From assembly GCA_902767465.1 (NCBI GenBank), contig CACXHM010000163.1, positions 1 through 6,477 of the forward strand: a stretch of 6,477 bases of DNA, written 5' to 3'. The position numbers and the translations under genes were made by a program. This document shows positions 1 through 5,670 of the stretch, in pieces (position 1 is the first letter of the stretch; the number at the start of each line of letters is the position of its first letter). This DNA is from an uncultured Bacteroidia bacterium (GTDB lineage Bacteria; Bacteroidota; Bacteroidia; Bacteroidales; UBA932). The notes under the pieces are model-generated. The model ran no database searches and was not told the origin of the DNA. It was given only the letters and a program-made list of their open reading frames with translations.

Positions 1-308
1 TGAAGTCTTCGACAACTCTTCTTTTCGCCAATATGGGTTCTTCTGAGACCAGGTATATCCTTCCTTTGGCTAAAGCCTTGAGAGAGAGGGGAGTGGCCGT
101 TGAGGTCTATCCGGACTCATCCAAGCTGAAGAAGCAGTTTGACTATGCTGACCGCAAGGCGATCCCGTTCCTCTCGATCACAGGAGGGAATGAGATGGAG
201 GCTGGGCAGGTCAATGTCAAGAATCTGGTTTCTGGTGAACAGAAGTCATTCACAGTCAGTGATGTCTTTGGGATTATAGACTTCTTGAAGGTTGGGGCTG
301 AAAAATAA
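1..308 (+). CDS. hisS: Histidyl-tRNA synthetase, C-terminal part (5' end outside window)
   Basis: The reading frame is open from the left edge (first full codon at 3) to TAA at 306-308, giving 101 residues. They match the C-terminal anticodon-binding domain of class II HisRS: the stretch ALRERGVAVEVYPD, then KLKKQFDYADRKAIPFLSI and a short acidic loop, ending in a helix (VSDVFGIIDFL). The enzyme charges tRNA-His with histidine in the cytoplasm; this domain recognises the anticodon arm. The catalytic core with motifs 1-3 lies upstream, outside the window. The ATG at 33 is an internal methionine, not the start, because the frame and the family similarity run through it. The gene stops 3 bases before the -33 box of the tRNA promoter, with no terminator hairpin between them. 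Confidence 0.95.
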   Translation, partial: KSSTTLLFANMGSSETRYILPLAKALRERGVAVEVYPDSSKLKKQFDYADRKAIPFLSITGGNEMEAGQVNVKNLVSGEQKSFTVSDVFGIIDFLKVGAEK

Positions 309-310
309 TT

Positions 311-341
311 TTTGCTTTTTAAGCTTTTATTTATACCTTTG
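311..341 (+). promoter_or_regulatory. Bacteroidota-type promoter for tRNA-fMet
   Basis: TTTG at 311-314 (-33 box) and TACCTTTG at 334-341 (a perfect TAnnTTTG -7 box) are separated by 19 bases. This is the arrangement known for the primary sigma factor of Bacteroides. Transcription should start near 347-350, about 10 bases before the mature tRNA 5' end at 358. Confidence 0.8.
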
Positions 342-357
342 TAGTCCCAAATAACAC

Positions 358-430
<73 letters not shown>

Positions 431-436
431 CTAGAT

Positions 437-470
437 AATAAACCAACCGTTCATCGGTTGGTTTATTTTG
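437..470 (+). terminator. Intrinsic terminator after tRNA-fMet
   Basis: A perfect 13-bp stem (AATAAACCAACCG at 437-449, CGGTTGGTTTATT at 455-467) closes a 5-base loop (TTCAT) and runs into TTTATTTTG. It begins 6 bases after the tRNA, so it ends a very short transcript. Confidence 0.9.
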
Positions 471-585
471 TAACAGGGCTTCCTCAGACAGCCCGATTAA
501 GCATCTCTGGGCACTGATTATTCGTATATCCCTGTTTTTCAGGCCCAAGTCCAAAACCCTGTGTTTACCGGCATTCACTGGCTCT

Positions 586-626
586 GCTGGGAATGGTCGG
601 ATTTTATGGGGAGGATCATTCCCGGC
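586..626. repeat. Hairpin-forming inverted repeat, 13-bp stem
   Basis: GCTGGGAATGGTC (586-598) pairs with GATCATTCCCGGC (614-626), Watson-Crick except for two G:T wobbles, around a 15-base loop. The loop begins with GGATTTTA (599-606), and the same eight bases occur at 658-665 just inside the stem of the first 52-bp repeat. The layout of stem arm, GGATTTTA, second arm is therefore shared, and this may be a diverged relative of the tandem units downstream. No T-run follows on either strand, so it does not look like a terminator. Confidence 0.55.
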
Positions 627-648
627 TACCCCCCCCCGTTCTACGGCA

Positions 649-788
649 GACCTTCCAGGATTTTAGCCATTTTCAAGGAAGGTTCGAGGTTTTTCTTGGG
701 GACCTTCCAAGATTTCGGCCCTTTTCAAGGAAGGTCCTAAGTTTTCTGCCGGGACCTTCCTTATTTCGAGGGCTTTTCAAGGAAGGTC
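649..788. repeat. Three tandem 52-bp repeats, each with an internal inverted repeat
   Basis: GACCTTCC begins at 649, 701 and 753, and TTTTCAAGGAAGGT begins at 670, 722 and 774, so both blocks recur at exactly 52 bases. These 22 positions are identical in all three units; the rest is diverged. Within each unit GACCTTCC can pair with GGAAGGTC (7 bp in unit 1, 8 in unit 2, 10 in unit 3: 753-762 with 779-788). Neighbouring units can also pair: 727-737 with 752-762 gives a perfect 11-bp stem with a 14-base loop. The period is not a multiple of three, which argues against a protein repeat. It could be a REP-like dispersed element, a structured RNA or a protein-binding array; the sequence alone does not decide. 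Confidence 0.75.
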
Positions 789-1054
789 TGCGGGATTTGT
801 TGTCTTTTGATGTCCTTTTGGCAACTTTTGCGACTTTGATGGTTTTGGCGTGGAGCGCAATATTCTTATTTACAACCACTTATCAAAAACGTATCGCCGG
901 ATTTGGCTGAGTCGTTTTCAATAACATGTTGACACTCTAAGACTTATGTATCACACGGCTATCCCGTCCCGAAAAAGTTCAATAAAAGAGCACCCTGATG
1001 ATGACAGAAAGATACCAGGCTCTCAGGCAACAACCGGCAACAACCAGGGCCTTT

Positions 1055-1120
1055 GCACCGAGCCCACTGCAATCGGCTGCATTGTAGCCGACGCTCCTGC
1101 TACTCGAGCAGTGGCGGTGC
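1055..1120. other. Possible structured RNA element (nested stem)
   Basis: GCACCG (1055-1060) pairs with CGGTGC (1115-1120). After a 3-base bulge (1061-1063), CCACTGC (1064-1070) pairs with GCAGTGG (1108-1114), making a 13-bp two-part stem. Inside it TCGGCT (1073-1078) and AGCCGA (1086-1091) close a 7-base loop. An alternative small hairpin, CTGCT (1097-1101) with AGCAG (1107-1111), would compete with the inner part of the long stem. The structure is compact and all Watson-Crick. I see no match to a known riboswitch or housekeeping RNA core and no perfect promoter box upstream, so calling it an RNA is an inference. Confidence 0.35.
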
Positions 1121-1151
1121 TGTCTCGCAACAGACTGTAACACAGACGATT

Positions 1152-1193
1152 AAACATCCTGTCTCTGGTGCATTTTCACCAGAGACAAACATC
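1152..1193. repeat. Perfect 11-bp hairpin bracketed by a 7-bp direct repeat
   Basis: TGTCTCTGGTG (1160-1170) pairs perfectly with CACCAGAGACA (1177-1187) around the loop CATTTT. AAACATC occurs just before it (1152-1158) and just after it (1187-1193, sharing one base with the stem). A palindrome between short direct repeats resembles a tiny insertion with target duplication. It could equally be the end of a small RNA made from the structured region upstream. Downstream is A/T-rich but has no T-run, so a standard intrinsic terminator is doubtful. Confidence 0.5.
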
Positions 1194-1301
1194 TTAAATT
1201 ATTGTGATAGAAATAGTTGTCAATCAGCGAGAACCTGCGCAAAGGCCCGGTTATCATCTCGCAATCGCTTGATATTGGAACAATTTTTGCGACAGAAACA
1301 G

Positions 1302-1589
1302 ATGATGAGAATCCTGCCCCTGTTCCTTGCATTGTTTCTGACTCTGCTGCCGGAAAGTGTCTCATATGTCAATACTTCCTTCGGACAGGACGTCTGTCTT
1401 GAAGAGGTGATTGATACACAGGAAGAAGCCATCGTTCGCTCACCCCAGCGAATGACCAAAGAAGTTCGGGTATCATCCTACACTGAGTTAACGGACCGAA
1501 AGCCCGGTTTCATTCCGGTTTTCGGTTATCGTTCCACCCTGTTCTGTTTTGAGAGGCTGTGGCTTATAGCCTGCATGCTTCGTCTGTAG
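1302..1589 (+). CDS. Possible small exported protein of unknown function
   Basis: This 95-residue frame ends with TAG at 1587-1589. I do not recognise a family. The N terminus looks like a signal peptide: MMR, then an uninterrupted hydrophobic run (residues 4-16, LPLFLALFLTLLP), then polar residues; a cleavage site somewhere around 22-30 is plausible. The rest is polar with many Glu/Arg/Thr and ends in an aromatic and hydrophobic tail (about 78-95) with cysteines at 82 and 91; a third cysteine is at 32. The frame stays open upstream to an ATG at 1053, but that 83-codon extension is rich in Cys, Arg and Ser, crosses the nested stem and hairpin, and would bury the signal peptide, so I start at 1302 (1305 is equally possible). 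No clear Shine-Dalgarno or perfect promoter box precedes it. It lies 51 bases before the cotransporter gene on the same strand and could be cotranscribed. It may also be chance. Confidence 0.45.
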   Translation: MMRILPLFLALFLTLLPESVSYVNTSFGQDVCLEEVIDTQEEAIVRSPQRMTKEVRVSSYTELTDRKPGFIPVFGYRSTLFCFERLWLIACMLRL

Positions 1590-1640
1590 CCTGGATCCTT
1601 CTGTCAGAAGAATTCAGGTCATACTTTCAAAACTACAAAT

Positions 1641-3317
1641 ATGGATTTAACAGCAATCATTACATCGTTGCTGACACTCCTTGCGGGAATAGGTGTATTC
1701 CTCATAGCATGTCAGATGATGAGCTCGAATCTGGAAGCCGCGAGCTCAGAGAAATTGAAAGCGCTCTTTTCCAAAGCCTCAAATAGCCGCCTGATGGGGG
1801 TAGGCATAGGTGCGCTGGGGACAGCCGCCATCCAGAGCTCCGGAGCCACCACTGTCATGGCCATCGGCTTCGTCAACGCCGGAATCATCTCCCTTGTACA
1901 AGCGGCCACCATCATTTATGGCGCAAATATCGGCACAACTGTTACAGCACAGATAGTTGCCCTGGGTATGTTCGGAGGCAATTCCGTATCCACAAGCGTC
2001 ATCTTCTCGGCATTTGCCGGGCTGGGTGCGTTCCTGAGCATCTTCGCCAAGAAAAGCGGCCCGAAGACTCTGGGCGGCATTCTCGCAGGATTCGGTCTGC
2101 TGTTTGTGGGCCTTGAACTTATGAGCGGCTCCATGAAGGCGTTTGCAGCACTCGACGGGGTTAAGACTTTCCTTGCCGGGATAGGCAATCCTATTCTGCT
2201 GGTTCTGCTGGGCGCCGTGTTCACGGCTATCATTCAGAGTTCTTCCGTCATGACTTCCATCGCTTTGACAATGGTGGTGACAGGACTCATCGGGATAGAT
2301 CAAGGCATCTTCCTGACAATGGGATCCAACATCGGCTCCTGCGTGGTAGCCATAATTGCCGGCATCACCAGCGGGACGAATGCCAAGCGTACTGCACTCA
2401 TTCACCTGCTGTTCAACTGCACCGGTGTTGTCCTGTTCATGATTGCCGCCATGGTTTTGGGCTGGTTTGACATCTCCTACGGGAGTTTATTTGAACGGCT
2501 GTTCCCATCGGCTCCTCAGGTTCAGCTGGCCATGTTCCATACCTTCTTCAATACTGCCACGGTTGTAATTATGCTGCCGCTTACAGGTACGCTGGTAGGG
2601 CTTGTGACCAGGATGATTCCGGAACGCGCAGTGCGGCAAGATACCGGCTTCAGCCTCCGTTATGTGGATGACAATATGCTCCGTACGCCTCCTGTAGCCG
2701 TTTCCCAGGTAAAGCGCGAGATTCTCAGGATGGCCGATATAGCCCTTGAAAACGTGGACCGCGCATTGGATATGGCCGTTCAGCTAGATTTTTCCGAGAA
2801 GAATAAGTTTGAGCGTGACGAAAGACAGCTGAACTTTATTAACCGTGAACTGATAGGTTTCGTTGTCCGTCTAAGTGGAAGAAGCGGTCTTGGAGAAAAG
2901 GACAGGACCTATCTTTCAAGCACTTACCGAAGCATTCGGGATTTGGAGCGAATCGGCGACTATGCAGAAAACATCGTCGAATATGCCACCATCCTTTCCG
3001 ACTCTGCACAACCGTTCTCCGATGACGCAAAATATGAGATCAGCCAACTGAAGACGCTTCTGCACGAACTATATGCCCAAGCCATAGACGCCTATCAGAA
3101 TGAAAATTTTGAATCTTTGGCCAAAGCAAATGTCATTGAGGATGAAATTGACGACTATACCAAACGGATGGAGGAGGGGCACATCGTCAGGATGGAGAAG
3201 GGTATCTGCACTCCGTCCGTAGGAGCGCAATATCTGGAACTCTCGTCAAATGCCGAGCGTATAGCCGACCATATGATAAATATCGCAAAATCCATCAAAT
3301 CCCTCAAAACCGATTAA
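1641..3317 (+). CDS. Na/Pi cotransporter family protein with C-terminal PhoU-like domain
   Basis: This 558-residue inner-membrane protein probably moves phosphate with sodium (NptA/YjbB-type, PF02690). It carries the two inverted family repeats: the first has QSSGATT at 65-71 and GANIGTT at 94-100, the second QSSS at 199-202 and GSNIGSC at 228-234. These QSS motifs form the substrate and sodium site in the family. Hydrophobic segments fill residues 5-325. The cytoplasmic tail (about 355-555) is PhoU-like: two helical repeats with DLERIGDYAENI at 434-446 and NAERIADHMINI at 537-548, the acidic signature seen in PhoU. The start gives a family-typical short N terminus before the first membrane helix; the leader is A-rich without a Shine-Dalgarno. 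The stop codon overlaps the end of the convergent muramidase gene. Bacterial members differ in direction of transport (uptake in NptA, efflux proposed for YjbB), so direction is not settled. Confidence 0.92.
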   Translation: MDLTAIITSLLTLLAGIGVFLIACQMMSSNLEAASSEKLKALFSKASNSRLMGVGIGALGTAAIQSSGATTVMAIGFVNAGIISLVQAATIIYGANIGTTVTAQIVALGMFGGNSVSTSVIFSAFAGLGAFLSIFAKKSGPKTLGGILAGFGLLFVGLELMSGSMKAFAALDGVKTFLAGIGNPILLVLLGAVFTAIIQSSSVMTSIALTMVVTGLIGIDQGIFLTMGSNIGSCVVAIIAGITSGTNAKRTALIHLLFNCTGVVLFMIAAMVLGWFDISYGSLFERLFPSAPQVQLAMFHTFFNTATVVIMLPLTGTLVGLVTRMIPERAVRQDTGFSLRYVDDNMLRTPPVAVSQVKREILRMADIALENVDRALDMAVQLDFSEKNKFERDERQLNFINRELIGFVVRLSGRSGLGEKDRTYLSSTYRSIRDLERIGDYAENIVEYATILSDSAQPFSDDAKYEISQLKTLLHELYAQAIDAYQNENFESLAKANVIEDEIDDYTKRMEEGHIVRMEKGICTPSVGAQYLELSSNAERIADHMINIAKSIKSLKTD

Positions 3318-4066
3318 CTGTTCTTGGCGGCATTATATGCCTTGGATAATTTGTCATCATAGCGGTCCTGGGCATATGTGGGGCCGAAGTAAAGCTTGGC
3401 AAATGTCTTCCAGTCTTTCTTCTTGAGAGCATCAATCATATTTGAATTTGATTTCAGGAAGCTGACGAATAAATCAAACTGAGACACTTCGCTCTCCTCC
3501 ATCTTGGAAACGAACTCTTGAACTGTTTTGCACCCGCACTTGCCATAATTGAACCCCATTATCTGGAACATACCCCAGCTTGTGGAACAGAGAGCGGCAT
3601 CTTCATTTATCTTAATGGCTCTGTTCAGATGTTCCCATTCACCCTCTCCGCCAACGAACTTGGTCTTATCCAGTTTCTGGTAAAGAATATCCTCATTACC
3701 TTTTACATAATCCTGCGGGTTCAAGCCACGGCTCCTCAGCTGCTGCCAAAAAATGTGGCCCTGGAAAAGAATCACAGGTTTTCCGCTCGGCAAAAAACCG
3801 CCTTTGCCACCGGTATCTACCTTCCATACTGCTTTAAGTGCAGCAACTTCGACACCAAGATCTTCTGCGAAACTCGCAATATCATCATCGGTTATCCCAA
3901 ACTTTGAGCTGTTGGCTCCGTCATCCGGCAAGTCAAGTTCGCTGTATAATACGCGCCGATTCTCATCGCTCTCTTCCTTATCGTTTTTATTGCACGAAAC
4001 CAACGTGGACAAGCCAAGGAAACAGCAGAAAGCCGCAACAGCGAGCGTCAAGGTAGATTTTCTCAT
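3314..4066 (-). CDS. N-acetylmuramidase-family lipoprotein (PF11860-like)
   Basis: The protein has 250 residues. Residues 1-24 form a lipoprotein signal peptide with lipobox LVSC (22-25), so Cys25 should be acylated and the protein anchored in the envelope. A charged linker (26-50) follows. Residues about 60-245 match the N-acetylmuramidase fold (DUF3380, known from phage endolysins and bacterial lysozyme-like proteins), with ALKAVWKVDTGGKGGFLPSG (77-96), ILFQGHIFW (99-107), SWGMFQIMGFNY (163-174) and a C-terminal YAQDRYDDKL. It should cut the MurNAc-GlcNAc bond of peptidoglycan. Two positions look unusual: Asp84 where the family usually has the presumed catalytic Glu, and Gln102 in the FExH-type motif. 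I chose ATG 4064-4066: an upstream in-frame ATG (4160-4162) would add 32 residues, spoil the signal peptide and lie upstream of the promoter. AGAAGAA just before the ATG may help ribosome binding. Confidence 0.85.
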   Translation of the reverse strand: MRKSTLTLAVAAFCCFLGLSTLVSCNKNDKEESDENRRVLYSELDLPDDGANSSKFGITDDDIASFAEDLGVEVAALKAVWKVDTGGKGGFLPSGKPVILFQGHIFWQQLRSRGLNPQDYVKGNEDILYQKLDKTKFVGGEGEWEHLNRAIKINEDAALCSTSWGMFQIMGFNYGKCGCKTVQEFVSKMEESEVSQFDLFVSFLKSNSNMIDALKKKDWKTFAKLYFGPTYAQDRYDDKLSKAYNAAKNS

Positions 4067-4102
4067 AATTCTTCTTTTCTTTAATAACTTTGTTTTCGGC
4101 CG

Positions 4103-4110
4103 CAAAGGTA
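4103..4110 (-). promoter_or_regulatory. Bacteroidota -7 promoter box for the muramidase gene
   Basis: Read on the minus strand this is TACCTTTG, a perfect TAnnTTTG and identical to the tRNA promoter's -7 box. No good TTTG box lies 19-21 bases upstream, so the -33 half is weak. Transcription would begin near 4096-4098, giving a leader of about 30 bases before the ATG at 4066. It sits in the 96-base gap behind the hexosaminidase stop, so the muramidase can be expressed separately from the upstream operon. Confidence 0.65.
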
Positions 4111-4162
4111 CAAAAAAATGCACTCTATTTTCAGTCATGCTGGCGTAAAACGCGAGGGTCAA

Positions 4163-5668
4163 CTATTTATTGTACTTTGCCGGCTGGAGAGGTTCGGGAG
4201 TACGTGCCGGATTGCGAAGATCATAGTAATAGACCCCTTTGCCGTCCAGGTAACGGCAGGCCCCTTCCATACGTGCGCTGAAATCGGCGTAGTCCTTGAC
4301 TTCGGGTTGGCTCCATGCCGCTTCGGCTAGGGCGCAGAGTCGTGGCCATGTCATAAAATCAGCCCTCACCGTATTCTGAACCCTTTCGGTCCAGAGGTTG
4401 GCCTGCATCCCGAGAATGAAGGATTTTTCTTTCTCGCTGAGGTTCCAGGCGGATCCGGTATGCGGGTCCCCTTCCTTGTCGGAATTGTCGGGGAACATGT
4501 ACATCCTGTCCGTCGGGTTCCAGTGACCCGAACGCTTGGGGCCCTGGATGTGATCCTCCGCCTGCACATAGTCGAAGTAGCAGGGAAGCCTCGGACAGAG
4601 CACGGTCCTGTATCCTTCGGAGAGAGCCTTGTGCAGATGCTCCTGGTTGTCATGCCTCCACCACATTATGATGCAGTCACTCCCGATTCCGACATCCAGC
4701 GCATCGTCCCAAAGTATCGGGGTCTTGCCGAGACTCATGACAAAACCCGCCATTCGGCGGACAAAATAGCCCTCTGCACCCTTGAGCCCGTCAAGATTCT
4801 CTTTTTTGATGAGGGCCTGGATGTCAGGATTGTCATTCCAGCAGGCATTACCGAAAAAAACTTCGTCGGCCCCGAGATGAATATACGTAGATGGAAACAG
4901 TTCCGCAACCTCACGCAGAATGGTCTCAAGGAAGGTGTAAGTCTGCTCGCGTCCTACGTTGAATGTGAAATTGGGATAACGCTCCGTAACGCCGCCGCTA
5001 TGCTCAGGATATGCCTTGTTGGCCGCAGTTGCGTGCCCCGGCATGTCTATCTCGGGAATCACTTCGATGTGAAGCGACTCGGCATAGCGGATGATTTCAC
5101 GTATCTGATCCTTTGTGTAGAAGCGGCATTCGGCATTTGGATCGGAGTTATTGCCAATGCCTCCTACTGAAGTCAGAGCCGGATATGCATCAATCTGAAT
5201 GCGCCAGCCCTGGCTGTCTGTAAGATGCCAGTGGAACTTGTTCATCTTGAACCGGGCCATCTGCTCAAGAGTCTTCTTCACATAGGCCATGCCCAGGAAA
5301 TGTCTGGACTCGTCCAGCATAAAGCCCCTCCAGGAGTAGCGTGGAGCGTCTTTGATTTTGCAGCATGGGAGGGCATCGCCGTATGAATCCTGCATCTGCC
5401 TGAGAGTTTGGAAGGCATAGAACACCCCGGCCTCGGAGCCGCCTTTCACCCTGATTCCCTTCGGAGAGATCTTGATGGTATATTCTTCGGCCGCGAGTGC
5501 CTTCGAGATGCCTGTCTTGACGGCATCGAGGCCACCGGTCTCCGCAAGGGAACAGATCCCCTTTCCGAAGTCCACTTTCTGAGGCGCCGGAATGACATCC
5601 AGACTGCGTGAGTGCCCTGCAAAAACGGAAATCAACAAGGCTGAAAGAACGGATAATGTGTATTTCAT
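4163..5668 (-). CDS. Exported GH20 beta-N-acetylhexosaminidase
   Basis: This 501-residue enzyme should remove terminal beta-linked GlcNAc or GalNAc from glycans. Residues 1-20 are a signal peptide without a lipobox, so it is likely periplasmic or secreted. Residues about 22-107 form the small N-terminal GH20b domain and about 110-455 the catalytic (beta/alpha)8 barrel. Family landmarks are visible: WRGFMLDESRHF (113-124), FHWHLTDSQGWRIQID (145-160), PEIDMPGHA (205-213) and HLGADE (264-269), whose Asp268-Glu269 are the pair used in substrate-assisted catalysis (Glu as acid/base, Asp holding the acetamido group). Active-site tryptophans are likely at 320, 336-337 and 426. There is no extra C-terminal binding module, so it is a minimal-length member. 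It starts 2 bases after the phosphatase stop codon, so the two are cotranscribed. The natural substrate (mucin, host N-glycan, chitin or peptidoglycan fragments) cannot be read from the sequence. Confidence 0.93.
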   Translation of the reverse strand: MKYTLSVLSALLISVFAGHSRSLDVIPAPQKVDFGKGICSLAETGGLDAVKTGISKALAAEEYTIKISPKGIRVKGGSEAGVFYAFQTLRQMQDSYGDALPCCKIKDAPRYSWRGFMLDESRHFLGMAYVKKTLEQMARFKMNKFHWHLTDSQGWRIQIDAYPALTSVGGIGNNSDPNAECRFYTKDQIREIIRYAESLHIEVIPEIDMPGHATAANKAYPEHSGGVTERYPNFTFNVGREQTYTFLETILREVAELFPSTYIHLGADEVFFGNACWNDNPDIQALIKKENLDGLKGAEGYFVRRMAGFVMSLGKTPILWDDALDVGIGSDCIIMWWRHDNQEHLHKALSEGYRTVLCPRLPCYFDYVQAEDHIQGPKRSGHWNPTDRMYMFPDNSDKEGDPHTGSAWNLSEKEKSFILGMQANLWTERVQNTVRADFMTWPRLCALAEAAWSQPEVKDYADFSARMEGACRYLDGKGVYYYDLRNPARTPEPLQPAKYNK

Positions 5669-5670
5669 TT

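Larger units (their letters stand above)
471..1301. other. 831-bp gene-free region rich in inverted and direct repeats
   Basis: No open frame here looks like a real protein. The longest plus-strand candidate (593-910) runs through 52-bp repeats whose period is not a multiple of three, so each copy would be read in a different frame. What it does hold, in order, is a hairpin (586-626), a C9 tract (629-637), three 52-bp repeats (649-788), a T/G-rich stretch (790-860), a 10-bp tandem duplication GGCAACAACC (1026-1045), a nested stem structure (1055-1120) and a perfect hairpin (1160-1187). I recognise no rRNA, tmRNA, SRP RNA, RNase P or known riboswitch core in it. Confidence 0.6.

Noticed and set aside
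649..788. The 52-bp repeats as a CRISPR array
   Set aside because: The conserved blocks are split within each unit, the intervening sequence is itself related between units, there are only three units, and no cas genes are present.
593..910. Plus-strand 105-residue frame and the antisense frame 673-879
   Set aside because: Both run through the 52-bp repeats. The period is not a multiple of three, so the repeats translate differently each time, and the frames start within or next to hairpin arms. No domain or signal is recognisable.
929..957. TTGACA at 929-934 as a sigma70-like -35 box
   Set aside because: No acceptable -10 box lies 16-18 bases downstream, and the primary sigma factor of this phylum uses different motifs.
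1282..1289. AATTTTTG as a -7 promoter box for the small exported protein
   Set aside because: It has one mismatch to TAnnTTTG, no TTTG box at the right distance, and would start transcription only a few bases before the ATG.
1053..1301. Upstream extension of the small exported protein to ATG 1053
   Set aside because: The extension is Cys/Arg/Ser-rich, spans two strong DNA/RNA hairpins and would place the signal-peptide-like segment in the middle of the protein.
3329..3341. GGCAT-TAT-ATGCC hairpin after the cotransporter stop as a terminator
   Set aside because: The stem is only 5 bp with a 3-base loop, no T-run follows, and it lies inside the coding sequence of the muramidase.
4460..5170. 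Long plus-strand frame (236 codons) opposite the hexosaminidase gene
   Set aside because: It is fully antisense to a complete GH20 gene with intact catalytic motifs and has no recognisable domain of its own. The same applies to the plus-strand frame at 5608-6369, opposite the phosphatase, and the minus-strand frame at 1779-2405, opposite the cotransporter.
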